From Vibrio diazotrophicus (lineage in GTDB: Bacteria; Pseudomonadota; Gammaproteobacteria; Enterobacterales; Vibrionaceae): a DNA stretch of 64,000 bases. The notes under the pieces are model-generated. The model was not told the DNA's origin. It ran no database searches and was given only the letters and a program-made list of their open reading frames with translations. Positions within the stretch are counted from its first letter, which is position 1. Every line of letters begins with the position of its first letter. The stretch is from the NCBI RefSeq assembly GCF_038452265.1, contig NZ_CP151842.1:1550001-1614000 (forward strand), given 5' to 3'. The translations under genes and the position numbers were made by a program. Positions 1 through 8,592 of the stretch are shown here, piece after piece.

Positions 1-186
1 CATTCACTGGTGCACAAATGCATTGAAAGCGGCGATTTGATTCAGATTTTGCCTGACTATCGCTGTGCCAGCTTTGATATTGACCTTTTGTATCGACCTC
101 GCTCGCCGATGCCCGAACGTTGTGCTCGCTTCAAACAGTACTTGTTAGAGCGAGTGAGTGCTATGCGCAGCGAAGGGATGTTCTAG
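1..186 (+). CDS. LysR-family transcriptional regulator, C-terminal fragment
   Basis: The window opens inside a reading frame in frame 1 that ends with TAG at 184-186. The 61 visible residues include a stretch reading LLYRPRSPMPERCARFKQYL followed by a short basic tail. This is the usual ending of the effector-binding domain of LysR regulators, where a hydrophobic strand with a tyrosine is followed by a final helix. The DNA-binding domain lies outside the window. It is followed after about 100 bases by the CoA-transferase gene on the same strand, so it could regulate that operon, but that is inference. The family call rests on a short tail and is moderate. Confidence 0.6.
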   Translation, partial: HSLVHKCIESGDLIQILPDYRCASFDIDLLYRPRSPMPERCARFKQYLLERVSAMRSEGMF

Positions 187-292
187 CTCGGATGATTATT
201 GCAAATTCGAAATTCACAATCTCTATATGTGCAATTATCAAAATGCTCCTTTATGTCTAACCTGAAATTCATCGAATCAAGGAAGGTGAATT

Positions 293-1876
293 GTGGTTAC
301 GAAACTTACAGCAGATCAAGCAGCGCAATGGATTGAAAACGGGCAGTCAGTCATGCTCGGAGGCTTCATTGGTAGCGTGGTGCCAGAAGCCATCGAACGA
401 GCGATTGGTGAACGGTTTCAACAGTCAGGTTTGCCGAAAGATCTCACTCTGGTTTTTGCTGCCGGTCAGGGCGATGGTAAATCACGAGCGATTAACCATC
501 TTGCACAGCAAGGTTTGGTGAAAAGAGCCATTGGCGGACACTGGGGGCTTGTACCTAAGCTGCAACAGCTGGTGGTCGATAATCTGATCGAAGGTTACAA
601 CCTACCCCAAGGCGTAATTTCTCATTTGTTGCGTGATAGCGCAGCCGGAAAGCCCGGTTTGTTTACCAAAGTTGGATTGGGCACTTTCGTTGACCCGCGT
701 ATCGAAGGTGGCAAGCTTAATTCTATTACTTCTCAAGACTGGGTTCGATTGATCGAAATCGACGGTGAAGAATATCTGTTCTATAAAAAGCTTCCTATTG
801 ATGTCGCTATTTTACGTGGCACCACCGCTGATGAAAACGGCAATATCACCATGGAAGATGAGTGTCTGATTGTTGAAAGCCTCGCAGCGGCGCAGGCTGC
901 GACCAACAACAATGGCAAAGTGATTGTTCAGGTTAAGCAAATTGTGCCAGCGGGTAAGCTAGACCCACATCTGGTCAAAATTCCGGGCATATTCGTTGAT
1001 GCGGTTGTGGTGTGTGAAGACGTAAGCGAGCACATGCAGACGTTCGCAACCCAAATGAACCCTGAGTTTATTGGGCGAAGCAACAAACCATCGCACAGCA
1101 AAATTCTAGCCTCACATGTTGAGCAGACGGTTGAACCGGTCATTGATGCTAAAACCATTATTGCCCGACGCGCAGCAATGGAACTTAAGGCGAACTCGGT
1201 ACTTAATCTTGGCATTGGTGCGCCTGAATATATTGCGAAAGTCGCTCAGCAAGCGGGCATTCTGGATACATTCACATTAACAGTGGAACCGGGCGCCGTG
1301 GGTGGTTCTCCAGCCAGTGGATTAGATTTTGGTGCTTCCGCATTTCCTGATGCGATTATCGGGCAAGATCAAATGTTCGATTTCTATGATGGTGGTGGTG
1401 TTGATCAAGCGTTTTTGGGGCTTGCTCAATGTGATGCCAAAGGTGATATCAATGTTTCCCGATTCGGCACCAAAATCGCTGGTTGTGGCGGGTTTATCAA
1501 TATCACGCAAAACGCCAAAGAGGTGTATTTCTGCGGCACTTTCACCGCCAAAGGTTTGGATGTTCAGGTGGAAGGCGGGCAACTGCAAATCACTACTGAA
1601 GGTAGCCAAAGTAAGTTCATCTCCAAAGTCGAGCAAATCACCTTCAGTGCTCATCAGGCATTAAAAGCGAATAAGCCAGTGCTTTATATCACTGAAAGGG
1701 CGGTATTTCGGATGGTAGCGCAAGGTATAGAGCTGATAGAAGTTGCTCCGGGTATTGATGTGGAGCGCGACATTCTCCATCACATGGCCTTTAAGCCTTT
1801 GATTAGCGCTGAGTTAACAACGATGGATAGCGCAATTTTCCAACCCATATTTTCATTAAATCTGCACTCAGACTAG
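293..1876 (+). CDS. ydiF: Acyl-CoA:acetate/3-ketoacid CoA-transferase (YdiF type)
   Basis: This enzyme transfers CoA between short-chain acyl groups (acetyl, acetoacetyl, propionyl or butyryl) through a glutamyl-CoA intermediate. The 527-residue protein has the fused alpha and beta halves of family I CoA-transferases and matches the length of E. coli YdiF (about 530). The N-terminal half carries GHWGLVPKLQ and VGLGTFVDPR, as in YdiF. The catalytic glutamate is E332 in TVEPGAVGG, at the start of the second half. Translation starts at GTG 293, about five bases after the GGAAGG site at 281. It is the first gene of an operon with an SDR reductase and a thiolase, which points to ketone-body or short-chain hydroxyacid use. 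The exact acyl substrate cannot be read from sequence. Confidence 0.9.
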   Translation: MVTKLTADQAAQWIENGQSVMLGGFIGSVVPEAIERAIGERFQQSGLPKDLTLVFAAGQGDGKSRAINHLAQQGLVKRAIGGHWGLVPKLQQLVVDNLIEGYNLPQGVISHLLRDSAAGKPGLFTKVGLGTFVDPRIEGGKLNSITSQDWVRLIEIDGEEYLFYKKLPIDVAILRGTTADENGNITMEDECLIVESLAAAQAATNNNGKVIVQVKQIVPAGKLDPHLVKIPGIFVDAVVVCEDVSEHMQTFATQMNPEFIGRSNKPSHSKILASHVEQTVEPVIDAKTIIARRAAMELKANSVLNLGIGAPEYIAKVAQQAGILDTFTLTVEPGAVGGSPASGLDFGASAFPDAIIGQDQMFDFYDGGGVDQAFLGLAQCDAKGDINVSRFGTKIAGCGGFINITQNAKEVYFCGTFTAKGLDVQVEGGQLQITTEGSQSKFISKVEQITFSAHQALKANKPVLYITERAVFRMVAQGIELIEVAPGIDVERDILHHMAFKPLISAELTTMDSAIFQPIFSLNLHSD

Positions 1877-1939
1877 ATATCAGAAGCGGATTAAACCCCT
1901 ACATTTCAATAAAAAAGATAAAACAAAAGGTCAGTAAAT

Positions 1940-2674
1940 ATGTTTCAAAACAAGATATGCATTGTCACAGGCGCCGCACAAGGAATCGGTAAAGCGATTG
2001 TTGAGCGTTTTTATACTCAAGGCGCTGAAATGATCTACGCGTTGGACATGAATGATAAGGCCTTGATGGAAGCGTATTCTCATATTGAGCGAGTGGTGCC
2101 TGTCACTATTAATATCTGCGACAGAGTAGCAGTAGCAGAGCTTATCACCAGTATTCAAGCACAGTTTGGAAGAGTGGATGTATTGGTAAATAACGCAGGT
2201 GTCACGCGAGATGCACTTATCGAAAAAATGACAGAAGCGGAATGGGATTTAGTCATTGATGTCAATTTGAAGGGGGTGTTTAACGTTACTCAAGCGGTTG
2301 CCCCTTTAATGATGGAAAACAATTATGGTTCGATCGTCACTATGTCTTCTGTTGTTGGTACCGATGGCAACATTGGCCAAAGCAATTACGCAGCAACCAA
2401 AGGTGGCGTGATTGCAATGAGCAAAAGCTGGGCGAAAGAGTTTGCACGTAAAGGAGCGCAAGTGAGATCAAACTGTGTTGCTCCGGGCTTTATCGAAACA
2501 CCAATGACGGAGGATCTGCCTGAAAAAGTCCTCAATATGATGAAAGAAAAAACACCATTAGGGCGTATGGGAACCACCGAGGATATCGCCAATGGCGTAG
2601 AGTTTTTGGCAAGTGATAAGTCGAGTTTCATTACCGGACAAGTACTAAAAATCGACGGTGGCTTGGTGCTCTGA
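1940..2674 (+). CDS. SDR-family acetoacetyl-CoA / 3-oxoacyl reductase (FabG/PhaB-like)
   Basis: A 244-residue classical short-chain dehydrogenase/reductase that interconverts a 3-oxoacyl thioester and the 3-hydroxyacyl thioester with NAD(P)H. The cofactor motif TGAAQGIG lies at residues 10-17 and NNAG at 84-87. The catalytic residues are S136/S137, Y150 and K154 in the YxxxK motif. The C-terminal IDGG is also typical. It lies 63 bases after the CoA-transferase and 16 bases before the thiolase, on the same strand. With these partners, acetoacetyl-CoA reductase or 3-hydroxybutyryl-CoA dehydrogenase is more likely than fatty-acid-synthesis FabG, which normally sits with fabD and acpP. Direction of the reaction in the cell is inference. 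Confidence 0.85.
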   Translation: MFQNKICIVTGAAQGIGKAIVERFYTQGAEMIYALDMNDKALMEAYSHIERVVPVTINICDRVAVAELITSIQAQFGRVDVLVNNAGVTRDALIEKMTEAEWDLVIDVNLKGVFNVTQAVAPLMMENNYGSIVTMSSVVGTDGNIGQSNYAATKGGVIAMSKSWAKEFARKGAQVRSNCVAPGFIETPMTEDLPEKVLNMMKEKTPLGRMGTTEDIANGVEFLASDKSSFITGQVLKIDGGLVL

Positions 2675-2690
2675 TTGGAGGAATAACGCT

Positions 2691-3911
2691 ATGAATAACA
2701 AAGTTTATATTGTTGCAGCGAAACGCACCGCAATCGGCACTTTTATGGGAAGTTTGTCGCCAGTGACAGCGGTAGAACTAGGCAGCGCCACAATTAAAGC
2801 GGTGTTGGAACAATCGGGTGTTCAACCTGAGAGCGTGGATGAAGTTATTGCGGCAAATGTGCTTAGTGCTGGGCAAGGACAGGGGGTAGGGCGACAAGCC
2901 GCAATGCACGCAGGTATTCCTGCTGAGACACCTGCATACACACTCAATATGATTTGTGGTAGCGGTATGAAGTCCATTTTGAATGCAGTGAACGCTATTC
3001 GAGCTGGCGATGCAGAGATTGTCGTCGCTACAGGAATGGAGAGCATGAGTAATGCGCCCTTTGTCATGAATGGCAACCTGCGTTCAGGCAATAAAATGGG
3101 CGACTTCTCTGCCACTGATACCATATTAAAAGATGGATTAACGGATGCGTTCAGCGGCATTCATATGGGCATTACAGCCGAAAATATTGCTAAGCAGTTT
3201 TCTATTAGTCGCGAAGAGCAGGATAAGTTTGCTTTAGCCAGCCAACATAAAGCGGAAGCTGCAATTAAAGCAGGGCGGTTTAACGGAGAGGTCATCCCGC
3301 TTGAAATCAAAACCCGTAAAGGCAACATCACGGTTGAAACCGACGAACACCCTCGCTTTGACGCAACACTTGAAGCGCTTTCTCAGCTTCGCCCCGCGTT
3401 TGAAAAAGAGGGGACAGTGACCGCTGGTAATGCTTCAGGTATCAATGATGGCGCGTTTGCTGTTGTCGTTGTTAGTGAGAACGCAGTGAAGCAGCATGGA
3501 TTGAAACCGTTAGTGGAAGTGGTATCGACGGGACAGGGTGGTGTGGCTCCAGAAGTCATGGGTTTAGGCCCAGTTCCAGCGATTAAACAGGCGTTAACTC
3601 GCGCCAAGTTGAACCTTTCTGACATCGACAAGGTGGAACTCAACGAAGCGTTCGCTGCGCAGGCGATTGGCGTGATGAAGTGTCTTTCAGAGCAGCACAA
3701 TCTGGACCAATCTTGGTTTGATGAACACGTGAATGTGAATGGCGGTGCTATTGCACTGGGTCACCCTATTGGCGCTTCCGGTGGCCGTATCGTCACAAGC
3801 TTGATCTATGAAATGCTGCGTTCTCAATCTAAGTTTGGGCTTGCATCTTTGTGTATTGGTGGCGGTATGGGAACCTGCCTGCTCATAAAGCTCCGGTTCG
3901 GAGCTTTATGA
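2691..3911 (+). CDS. Acetyl-CoA C-acetyltransferase (thiolase)
   Basis: A biosynthetic/degradative thiolase of 406 residues that condenses two acetyl-CoA molecules or cleaves acetoacetyl-CoA. The nucleophilic cysteine is C89 in MICGSGMKS. The catalytic histidine is H358 in ALGHPIGASG and the acid/base cysteine is C388 in CIGGGMGT. The frame is open from 2658, but ATG 2691 is preceded by a strong GGAGG site and matches the family N-terminus. Thiolases usually end with a short LLIERL-like tail after GGGMGT. Here the last residues (IKLRFGAL) are encoded by a 12-bp hairpin that contains the stop codon, so the tail seems to have run into the terminator. It is the third gene of the CoA-transferase/reductase/thiolase operon. 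Confidence 0.92.
   Translation: MNNKVYIVAAKRTAIGTFMGSLSPVTAVELGSATIKAVLEQSGVQPESVDEVIAANVLSAGQGQGVGRQAAMHAGIPAETPAYTLNMICGSGMKSILNAVNAIRAGDAEIVVATGMESMSNAPFVMNGNLRSGNKMGDFSATDTILKDGLTDAFSGIHMGITAENIAKQFSISREEQDKFALASQHKAEAAIKAGRFNGEVIPLEIKTRKGNITVETDEHPRFDATLEALSQLRPAFEKEGTVTAGNASGINDGAFAVVVVSENAVKQHGLKPLVEVVSTGQGGVAPEVMGLGPVPAIKQALTRAKLNLSDIDKVELNEAFAAQAIGVMKCLSEQHNLDQSWFDEHVNVNGGAIALGHPIGASGGRIVTSLIYEMLRSQSKFGLASLCIGGGMGTCLLIKLRFGAL
3884..3910 (+). terminator. Hairpin spanning the thiolase stop codon
   Basis: A perfect 12-bp stem (CATAAAGCTCCG with CGGAGCTTTATG, three-base loop) covers the last nine codons of the thiolase gene. A weak T-rich stretch (ACTTTATATG) follows. It is probably the operon terminator, although the U-tract is poor. 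Confidence 0.55.
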
Positions 3912-3996
3912 CTTTATATGAATCAGTATTTTCATGTGCAAGACTTCAGTTGTGTATGGGTACGGTGTGTTTGCTCAGTATTTACGTCGAAATATA

Positions 3997-4206
3997 TCAA
4001 TCTAATCCAATATCTCGTTTCATGTGTTCGCTAAGCTCACATTTACTACGTAGATTGATTCTATTCTTGTTGTGGCGAACTCTTAACTCATCACCAAATA
4101 ACTTAATAAACACTTTTGTATAAAACTGGGTAGCGTTATATAAAAGGTTTAAAAGTTTGCTTTTATTTTTACTATTTATATCTGTATTCATGGTTTTATT
4201 TCTCAT
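3997..4206 (-). CDS. DUF1127-like basic small protein
   Basis: A 69-residue lysine/arginine-rich protein. Its C-terminus reads LSEHMKRDIGLD, which resembles the LSDRxLRDIGLSR ending of DUF1127 proteins. That resemblance is the reason for treating it as a real gene. The N-terminus (ASN/LYS rich) is not conserved-looking. An internal ATG at 4191 is an alternative start with a slightly better upstream purine run. It is transcribed divergently from the LysR gene at 4396, an arrangement common for DUF1127 genes. In other bacteria DUF1127 proteins have been linked to RNA turnover, phosphate or carbon control and small-RNA regulation; nothing here identifies a specific role. Base composition is distinctly AT-rich. 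Confidence 0.55.
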   Translation of the reverse strand: MRNKTMNTDINSKNKSKLLNLLYNATQFYTKVFIKLFGDELRVRHNKNRINLRSKCELSEHMKRDIGLD

Positions 4207-4395
4207 GGTTAATGTCCAAAATTAAAAATGGAGGAAAATTTTATTATTTAAACCAATGGAGATTGTTATTTTTATTTGTTCGAGAATATTTTTTTAGAGT
4301 GGTTAAATATCCCTTCCATGCTCCGATGAAAGATAGTTATACTAAGTGAGCATTTAAAAGACAACGTGACTCAGAGTTGCAAATAGGTAACAATC

Positions 4396-5226
4396 ATGGA
4401 AATGATGAACAATGAATTAATCTGCTTTGCTTCGGTTTGCAAGCATCTTTCCCTGACGGAGGCAGCAAAGGAGCTGGGATTGTCAAAGGCTCAAGTTAGC
4501 CGCCAATTAATGACTTTAGAGAAACAGCTTGGCGTCACGCTCGTCCACAGAACGACCAGAAAACTAGTTTTGACCGATCATGGAGAAAGCATTAAAGAAC
4601 TTGCGATTGAATCTTTAGATAAATTAAAAGAACTCAATTACAGAGCGAAATCACTGAGTGACTGCATTAGTGGTAAATTTAAAATAACTATGCCTAATTC
4701 AATTGCTTCTTCTATTTTTGGTGAAATACTGAAAAGCCTTAAAGAGCGTTATCCAGCCGTTAACTTTGAAATATCTTCAAGTAACAATGTTGAGAATTTA
4801 TTAGAAAGTAAAGTGGACATGGCAATTAGACTTAATAATATTGTTGATGAGACTCTGATTGCACATAAGGTAGGCAGCTATCACGATATTTTAATATCGA
4901 AATCGGATAACGCTAAAAACAATACACTACTCATCTATAAGAACCACTCTAATAAAGAGGCTATAAAGACCAATTACAGTGATGTTATTGAGGTTGATAA
5001 TACGTCTATTTTGATGAACTTTGTTGCCAACGGTATAGGCGTGGGTGTTATTCCTAACTATCTGATGAAAGGAAGTAATGTAAATAATCTTCACGTTACT
5101 CAAACGTTTGATACGGAAAGGTCGATGTACATCGCTTATCCGTATCAAAATCCACTTCCCAGAAAGTTGGCCGAGATATCAACTTTTATTAGAGAGGAAC
5201 TAACCAGTATCTTAAGCAACAAATAA
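4396..5226 (+). CDS. LysR-family transcriptional regulator
   Basis: A 276-residue LysR regulator. Residues 1-60 form the winged helix-turn-helix, with the typical pattern LTEAAKELGLSKAQVSRQL. This is followed by the linker helix and a periplasmic-binding-like effector domain. The protein is slightly shorter than the usual 290-300 residues and the effector domain is asparagine-rich. Start ATG 4396 has AGGTAA six bases upstream; ATG 4402 and 4405 are less well placed. It faces the DUF1127-like gene across about 190 bases and is followed by a chemoreceptor relic and an esterase on the opposite strand. Its target may be the divergent small gene, as is common in the family, but the effector is unknown. 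Confidence 0.85.
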   Translation: MEMMNNELICFASVCKHLSLTEAAKELGLSKAQVSRQLMTLEKQLGVTLVHRTTRKLVLTDHGESIKELAIESLDKLKELNYRAKSLSDCISGKFKITMPNSIASSIFGEILKSLKERYPAVNFEISSSNNVENLLESKVDMAIRLNNIVDETLIAHKVGSYHDILISKSDNAKNNTLLIYKNHSNKEAIKTNYSDVIEVDNTSILMNFVANGIGVGVIPNYLMKGSNVNNLHVTQTFDTERSMYIAYPYQNPLPRKLAEISTFIREELTSILSNK

Positions 5227-5258
5227 AGGGTTGTTTCTTATCCATTCAACCTGCTTAC

Positions 5259-5333
5259 TCAGAGCTTAAATTTCTATAACTGGTTGTTCCGTTCAATGTA
5301 CACACTGCTGAGACCGTTGAAATGATGAGTCTG
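5259..5333 (-). pseudogene. Relic of a methyl-accepting chemotaxis protein (last ~20 codons)
   Basis: Read on the minus strand, 5321-5259 encodes FNGLSSVYIERNNQL, then a stop, then KFKL and TGA. The chemoreceptor gene at 8992-11025 ends in FNDLNSVYIELNNQV, SKFRV, TGA. By hand count about 47 of 63 bases agree. An internal TAG replaces the serine codon. The fragment ends a few bases from the 3' end of the esterase gene, so the remainder of the receptor was lost or replaced. It does not encode a product. Confidence 0.7.
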
Positions 5334-5336
5334 GTA

Positions 5337-6269
5337 TTAATCGCATGTAGCCCTAATGTCTTCGGAAATACGATGCAAGCAACGTTTGGCACTCTCACTT
5401 ACGCCCGACAACTGATGAAAACCATGAATGACACCTAAGTATCTTTCACAATATGCCTCAACTCCGGAATCCAACAACTGCTTATACAGTTGTTCACCTT
5501 CATCCCTCAATGGATCGAATTCTGCGGTGATGATATACGTCGGCGGTAATCCATTTAACTCGGCGCATGCTAAAGGATTGAGATCTGGATTGGTGTTGAT
5601 TGAACCTTCATCCATTTCACCCGTGTACATAGAGAAACCAGAAAGCAGCATGTTCGCTGTGATGATGTAGTCAGTGCCGTTTTGAACATAGCTCTGTGAC
5701 TTGCCGAAAGGATCAAGCATCGGGTAAAGCAAAATTTGTTTCTTCGGTAGCCATTTTTGATTTTGCTTTAAGCGTAAAGTCGTGGTTAGTGCTAATTGTC
5801 CACCGGCACTATCACCAACAAAGACGATGTTACTGGTATTGCCACCGTATTGAGCTGCTAACTCTTTTATCGCTAATACGGCGTTGTAAACATCATCGTG
5901 TGCAGCTGGATAAACGTTTTCAGGCGCTAAACGATATTGAATACAAATTACGATACTGTTTGACAACTTGGCTATCTGTCTTAGTTGTTGTTCGTGTGTT
6001 TTGAATCCACCACTGATAAAACAACCACCATGAAAATAGATGGTGATTGGCAATCCTTCAGCGTTGATCGGTTTGTATACTTTCAAAGTGATACCGTTGA
6101 GTTGATCGACGAACTCGTCAAACATCTCAGGGCTGCTGCCTGATAGAATCGTACTGGAAAGGTAGCCAGTTCTTCGATTTTCAATGTCATGTGCCGAGGG
6201 GCAAGGTTTTCCGTCTGCAATAAAAGCTTCAACAAGTTCTCTTATTCCTTTTTCTAGTTGATTCATCAT
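5337..6269 (-). CDS. Alpha/beta-hydrolase esterase of the hormone-sensitive-lipase family
   Basis: A 310-residue carboxylesterase. The oxyanion-hole motif HGG is at residues 80-82, and the nucleophile is S154 in GDSAGG. The likely acid is D252 in EFDPLRDEG and the histidine is H282 in GVIHGF. These four elements in this order define the HSL (family IV) esterases. No signal peptide is evident, so it should be cytoplasmic. The start codon is either of two adjacent methionines. Its 3' end abuts a relic of a chemoreceptor gene, and its 5' side faces a long AT-rich gap, so it looks like a single-gene insertion. The substrate is unknown; short acyl esters are typical of the family. Confidence 0.88.
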   Translation of the reverse strand: MMNQLEKGIRELVEAFIADGKPCPSAHDIENRRTGYLSSTILSGSSPEMFDEFVDQLNGITLKVYKPINAEGLPITIYFHGGCFISGGFKTHEQQLRQIAKLSNSIVICIQYRLAPENVYPAAHDDVYNAVLAIKELAAQYGGNTSNIVFVGDSAGGQLALTTTLRLKQNQKWLPKKQILLYPMLDPFGKSQSYVQNGTDYIITANMLLSGFSMYTGEMDEGSINTNPDLNPLACAELNGLPPTYIITAEFDPLRDEGEQLYKQLLDSGVEAYCERYLGVIHGFHQLSGVSESAKRCLHRISEDIRATCD

Positions 6270-7148
6270 CTAAGCCACCGACTTGTTTCATATGTTAGGC
6301 TTCAATTGTGCATTTTTACTGTGTATTTGTACAGTAAGATATTTTTAAAAACACACACACAACAACTGTTTTTTGGGGAATCAACAAGTATAAATACTAC
6401 TAAGCCTTTGTAGGGAAGGGGCAATGAAGTGATAGGGAAGATACCTGAGTCATTGCGTATTGAACAATCGCTGTTTTTACTAGAGAAAATACCTATGTAA
6501 GTAGCTTATGAGTTTTATATCAATAGGTTATGGTTAAATATCTAACACGTCCTTATGTGGTTTATGTGTGTAAGTAACGGCTTCTGTTCGGCGACCACTT
6601 ATATAATATTCAGTTATTAGTAGTATAAAAAAGTAACAATCAAAATTAGTGAGTCGTTAGAATAAGATTGTAATAAGAATTAATAGTTGATTATTAAAGT
6701 AAAATAATTTAATTCTAAAAGTATTTTAAGTAGTTATTTAAAAAACAATCTGTAACTGCATAATAATAAAAGAAATTTAAATTATTGAATGCATGTGTTT
6801 GTTAATTATATATTTATTTTTCATGTTGTAGTGTGTTTATATATTTTTATATCTAACAGTATGTTTATTAATGACTTTATTTGTCATTATACTTATAAGT
6901 AATATCGTATACTAATATTTTATTAACTGGTTTACTTTGTTTTACGAGAAATTATATTATAAAACTTGATCTAAATCATAATAATACTAAAGTGTAAGTG
7001 TATGACCAGAAATACCTTGGCTTACGTTTACCATAGAAATTATTTATATTGCTTATAAGTTGCTAAATTTCTTGGTAATAGGAAGGTAAAGCAAGTACCA
7101 ATACTACTTACGATACTTTCATTGGTTAGTTCATTGTAAGGAAATATT
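6270..7148. other. 880-base AT-rich intergenic region
   Basis: No coding frame worth calling is present. The region is strongly AT-rich, especially 6600-7000, which would suit binding by H-NS-like proteins. The only discrete element I can support is an FNR-like palindrome at 6966-6979. The long 5' region may carry several promoters for the secreted protein at 7149 and for the esterase on the other strand. Confidence 0.5.
6966..6979 (+). promoter_or_regulatory. FNR-like site
   Basis: TTGATCTAAATCAT differs from the FNR consensus TTGATNNNNATCAA at only the last base. If bound at -41.5 it would place a -10 box near TATGAC at about 7001 and a start of transcription near 7014, upstream of the gene at 7149. 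CRP or ArcA binding are alternatives. Confidence 0.4.
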
Positions 7149-7493
7149 ATGAAAGCGTTAATCACCTTAGCATGCTATATGCTAGTTGCGTTTACCGCTA
7201 CAGCAGGGCCCCGTGAAACAATCCATAGAGATGCAACTCTGTATTCCGATTCGTTCGCTTCCAAACAAGAAGCAATCGATGCCGGTTTTAACATGTATGA
7301 GGCACTAGAAACGGCAAGCGATAGCGATTTACGATGGAAACTAAATACGACCGGAGATACTGTAATCGGTGGCACTATGGTAGTTGAAAGTGCACAAGTC
7401 AAAATTGAGGAGTTCCCTGCAAGCAGAGACACCATGCAATATCGTGCGATTGTAGAAGTTGATTACAACTACAAAGCAATTTCAGATAATTAA
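7149..7493 (+). CDS. Small secreted protein, DUF3316-like
   Basis: A 114-residue protein with an N-terminal signal peptide (about residues 1-19, ending AFTATAG) and no membrane segment after it. The mature part has the pattern I associate with the Vibrio DUF3316 family: a TYSDSF-like segment, an EAxxxGFxMYEALE helix, then VxIEEFxxxRxxxQYRAIVEVDYNY. Function is unknown; the protein should be periplasmic or exported. ATG 7149 is preceded by AAGGAA. It stands alone downstream of the AT-rich gap, with the FNR-like site about 170 bases upstream. The family assignment is from memory of similar proteins and is moderate. Confidence 0.65.
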   Translation: MKALITLACYMLVAFTATAGPRETIHRDATLYSDSFASKQEAIDAGFNMYEALETASDSDLRWKLNTTGDTVIGGTMVVESAQVKIEEFPASRDTMQYRAIVEVDYNYKAISDN

Positions 7494-7656
7494 TTTTTTA
7501 TCTCAACTCTGTTTAATACAGAGAATATAGTTAACATCTATATCGAAGAGTAAGTTATGGTTAAGCATGAGTTGTTTGATTGCTATGCTGAAATAAAAGG
7601 TGATTGTAGTTAATCACCTTTTCAGTATTTATTGTGGGTAATTTTATCGATATACA

Positions 7657-8592
7657 TTAACGATAAACAAAATTCTCTTGTTTGTCGTTTTTTATTGCAG
7701 ATTTAAACTGGTCAGAAATTCTATCCAGCTCTAATAAAGCATAACTGTGTTCACTGTAGTTAAATACATTTAGTGATAAAGCAAGTTTATATACACATAG
7801 TGCTCTTTTAATATCACCATTAGCCATGTAGCTTTTACCTAAATAAAAGTAAGCTTCGGTGAATTTTTGAGCCATTACTGTATTGTTCACGGTGCTGTTG
7901 ACGATATAGTTTGAGATATCCTCTTCATTTACCTGATTTAATATAACGCCTACCAGCATCCATTCCCATTGGTCAGTTTTATTTTCATAAGTCGATTTTA
8001 GTCGGGTAAGAGCGGCGTTTTTATCTGACTCAGATTCAATAATATAGAGCCACAATGCGCTGAAAGGATCACTAGGATTACTTTCGTAGTAAGTTCTCAT
8101 GTCTTCTAACGCGAGATCTGGTCTTTTACCGTAGTACTGAGCAACAGCTCGGTTAAATACGGCGCTTAAATTTGAAGGGTCAAGTTCGATGGTTGAATCG
8201 AAAGCTTGATAGGCCGTATCAAACTTACCGATTTGCGTGTAGTACATACCAAGTAAGTTATAAACATCAGCTTGTCTTGGATTAATTTCTAATGACTTAA
8301 AATAATCCATTCTGGCAAGGTCTCGTAGGCCCATACTGTCGTAAGAACGACCACGATCTAGGTATATCTGGGCTTTATCGGCAGCCTTAACTTTGTCTCC
8401 AGACAGGAGTTGGGTCAGCTCTGCGATATTGTTTTCTGCCAATGCATTCGGCTGTAAAGGGACTGCCATTGCAGGATAGCTCTCTTGCTGGGCAGTACTT
8501 GTTGTATTAACAGGTGTATCGACTGAACTGACCGGATTACACCCAGCAATAGCAACAATACTTACACACAAAAAGCCGAACTGTTTAAACAT
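7657..8592 (-). CDS. nlpI: TPR lipoprotein, NlpI-like
   Basis: A 311-residue lipoprotein with a lipobox ending at C18 (VAIAGC). The tetratricopeptide repeats include DRGRSYDSMGLRDLARMDY and YNLLGMYYTQIGKFDTAYQA. The segment YYESNPSDPFSALWLY closely follows E. coli NlpI. NlpI is an outer-membrane adaptor that recruits peptidoglycan endopeptidases and the protease Prc. The frame extends to 8655, but ATG 8592 follows GGAGTAG and starts directly with the signal peptide. The classical nlpI gene sits beside pnp; here it stands alone between a secreted protein and a chemoreceptor, so it may be a second, divergent copy. That is inference. Confidence 0.8.
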   Translation of the reverse strand: MFKQFGFLCVSIVAIAGCNPVSSVDTPVNTTSTAQQESYPAMAVPLQPNALAENNIAELTQLLSGDKVKAADKAQIYLDRGRSYDSMGLRDLARMDYFKSLEINPRQADVYNLLGMYYTQIGKFDTAYQAFDSTIELDPSNLSAVFNRAVAQYYGKRPDLALEDMRTYYESNPSDPFSALWLYIIESESDKNAALTRLKSTYENKTDQWEWMLVGVILNQVNEEDISNYIVNSTVNNTVMAQKFTEAYFYLGKSYMANGDIKRALCVYKLALSLNVFNYSEHSYALLELDRISDQFKSAIKNDKQENFVYR

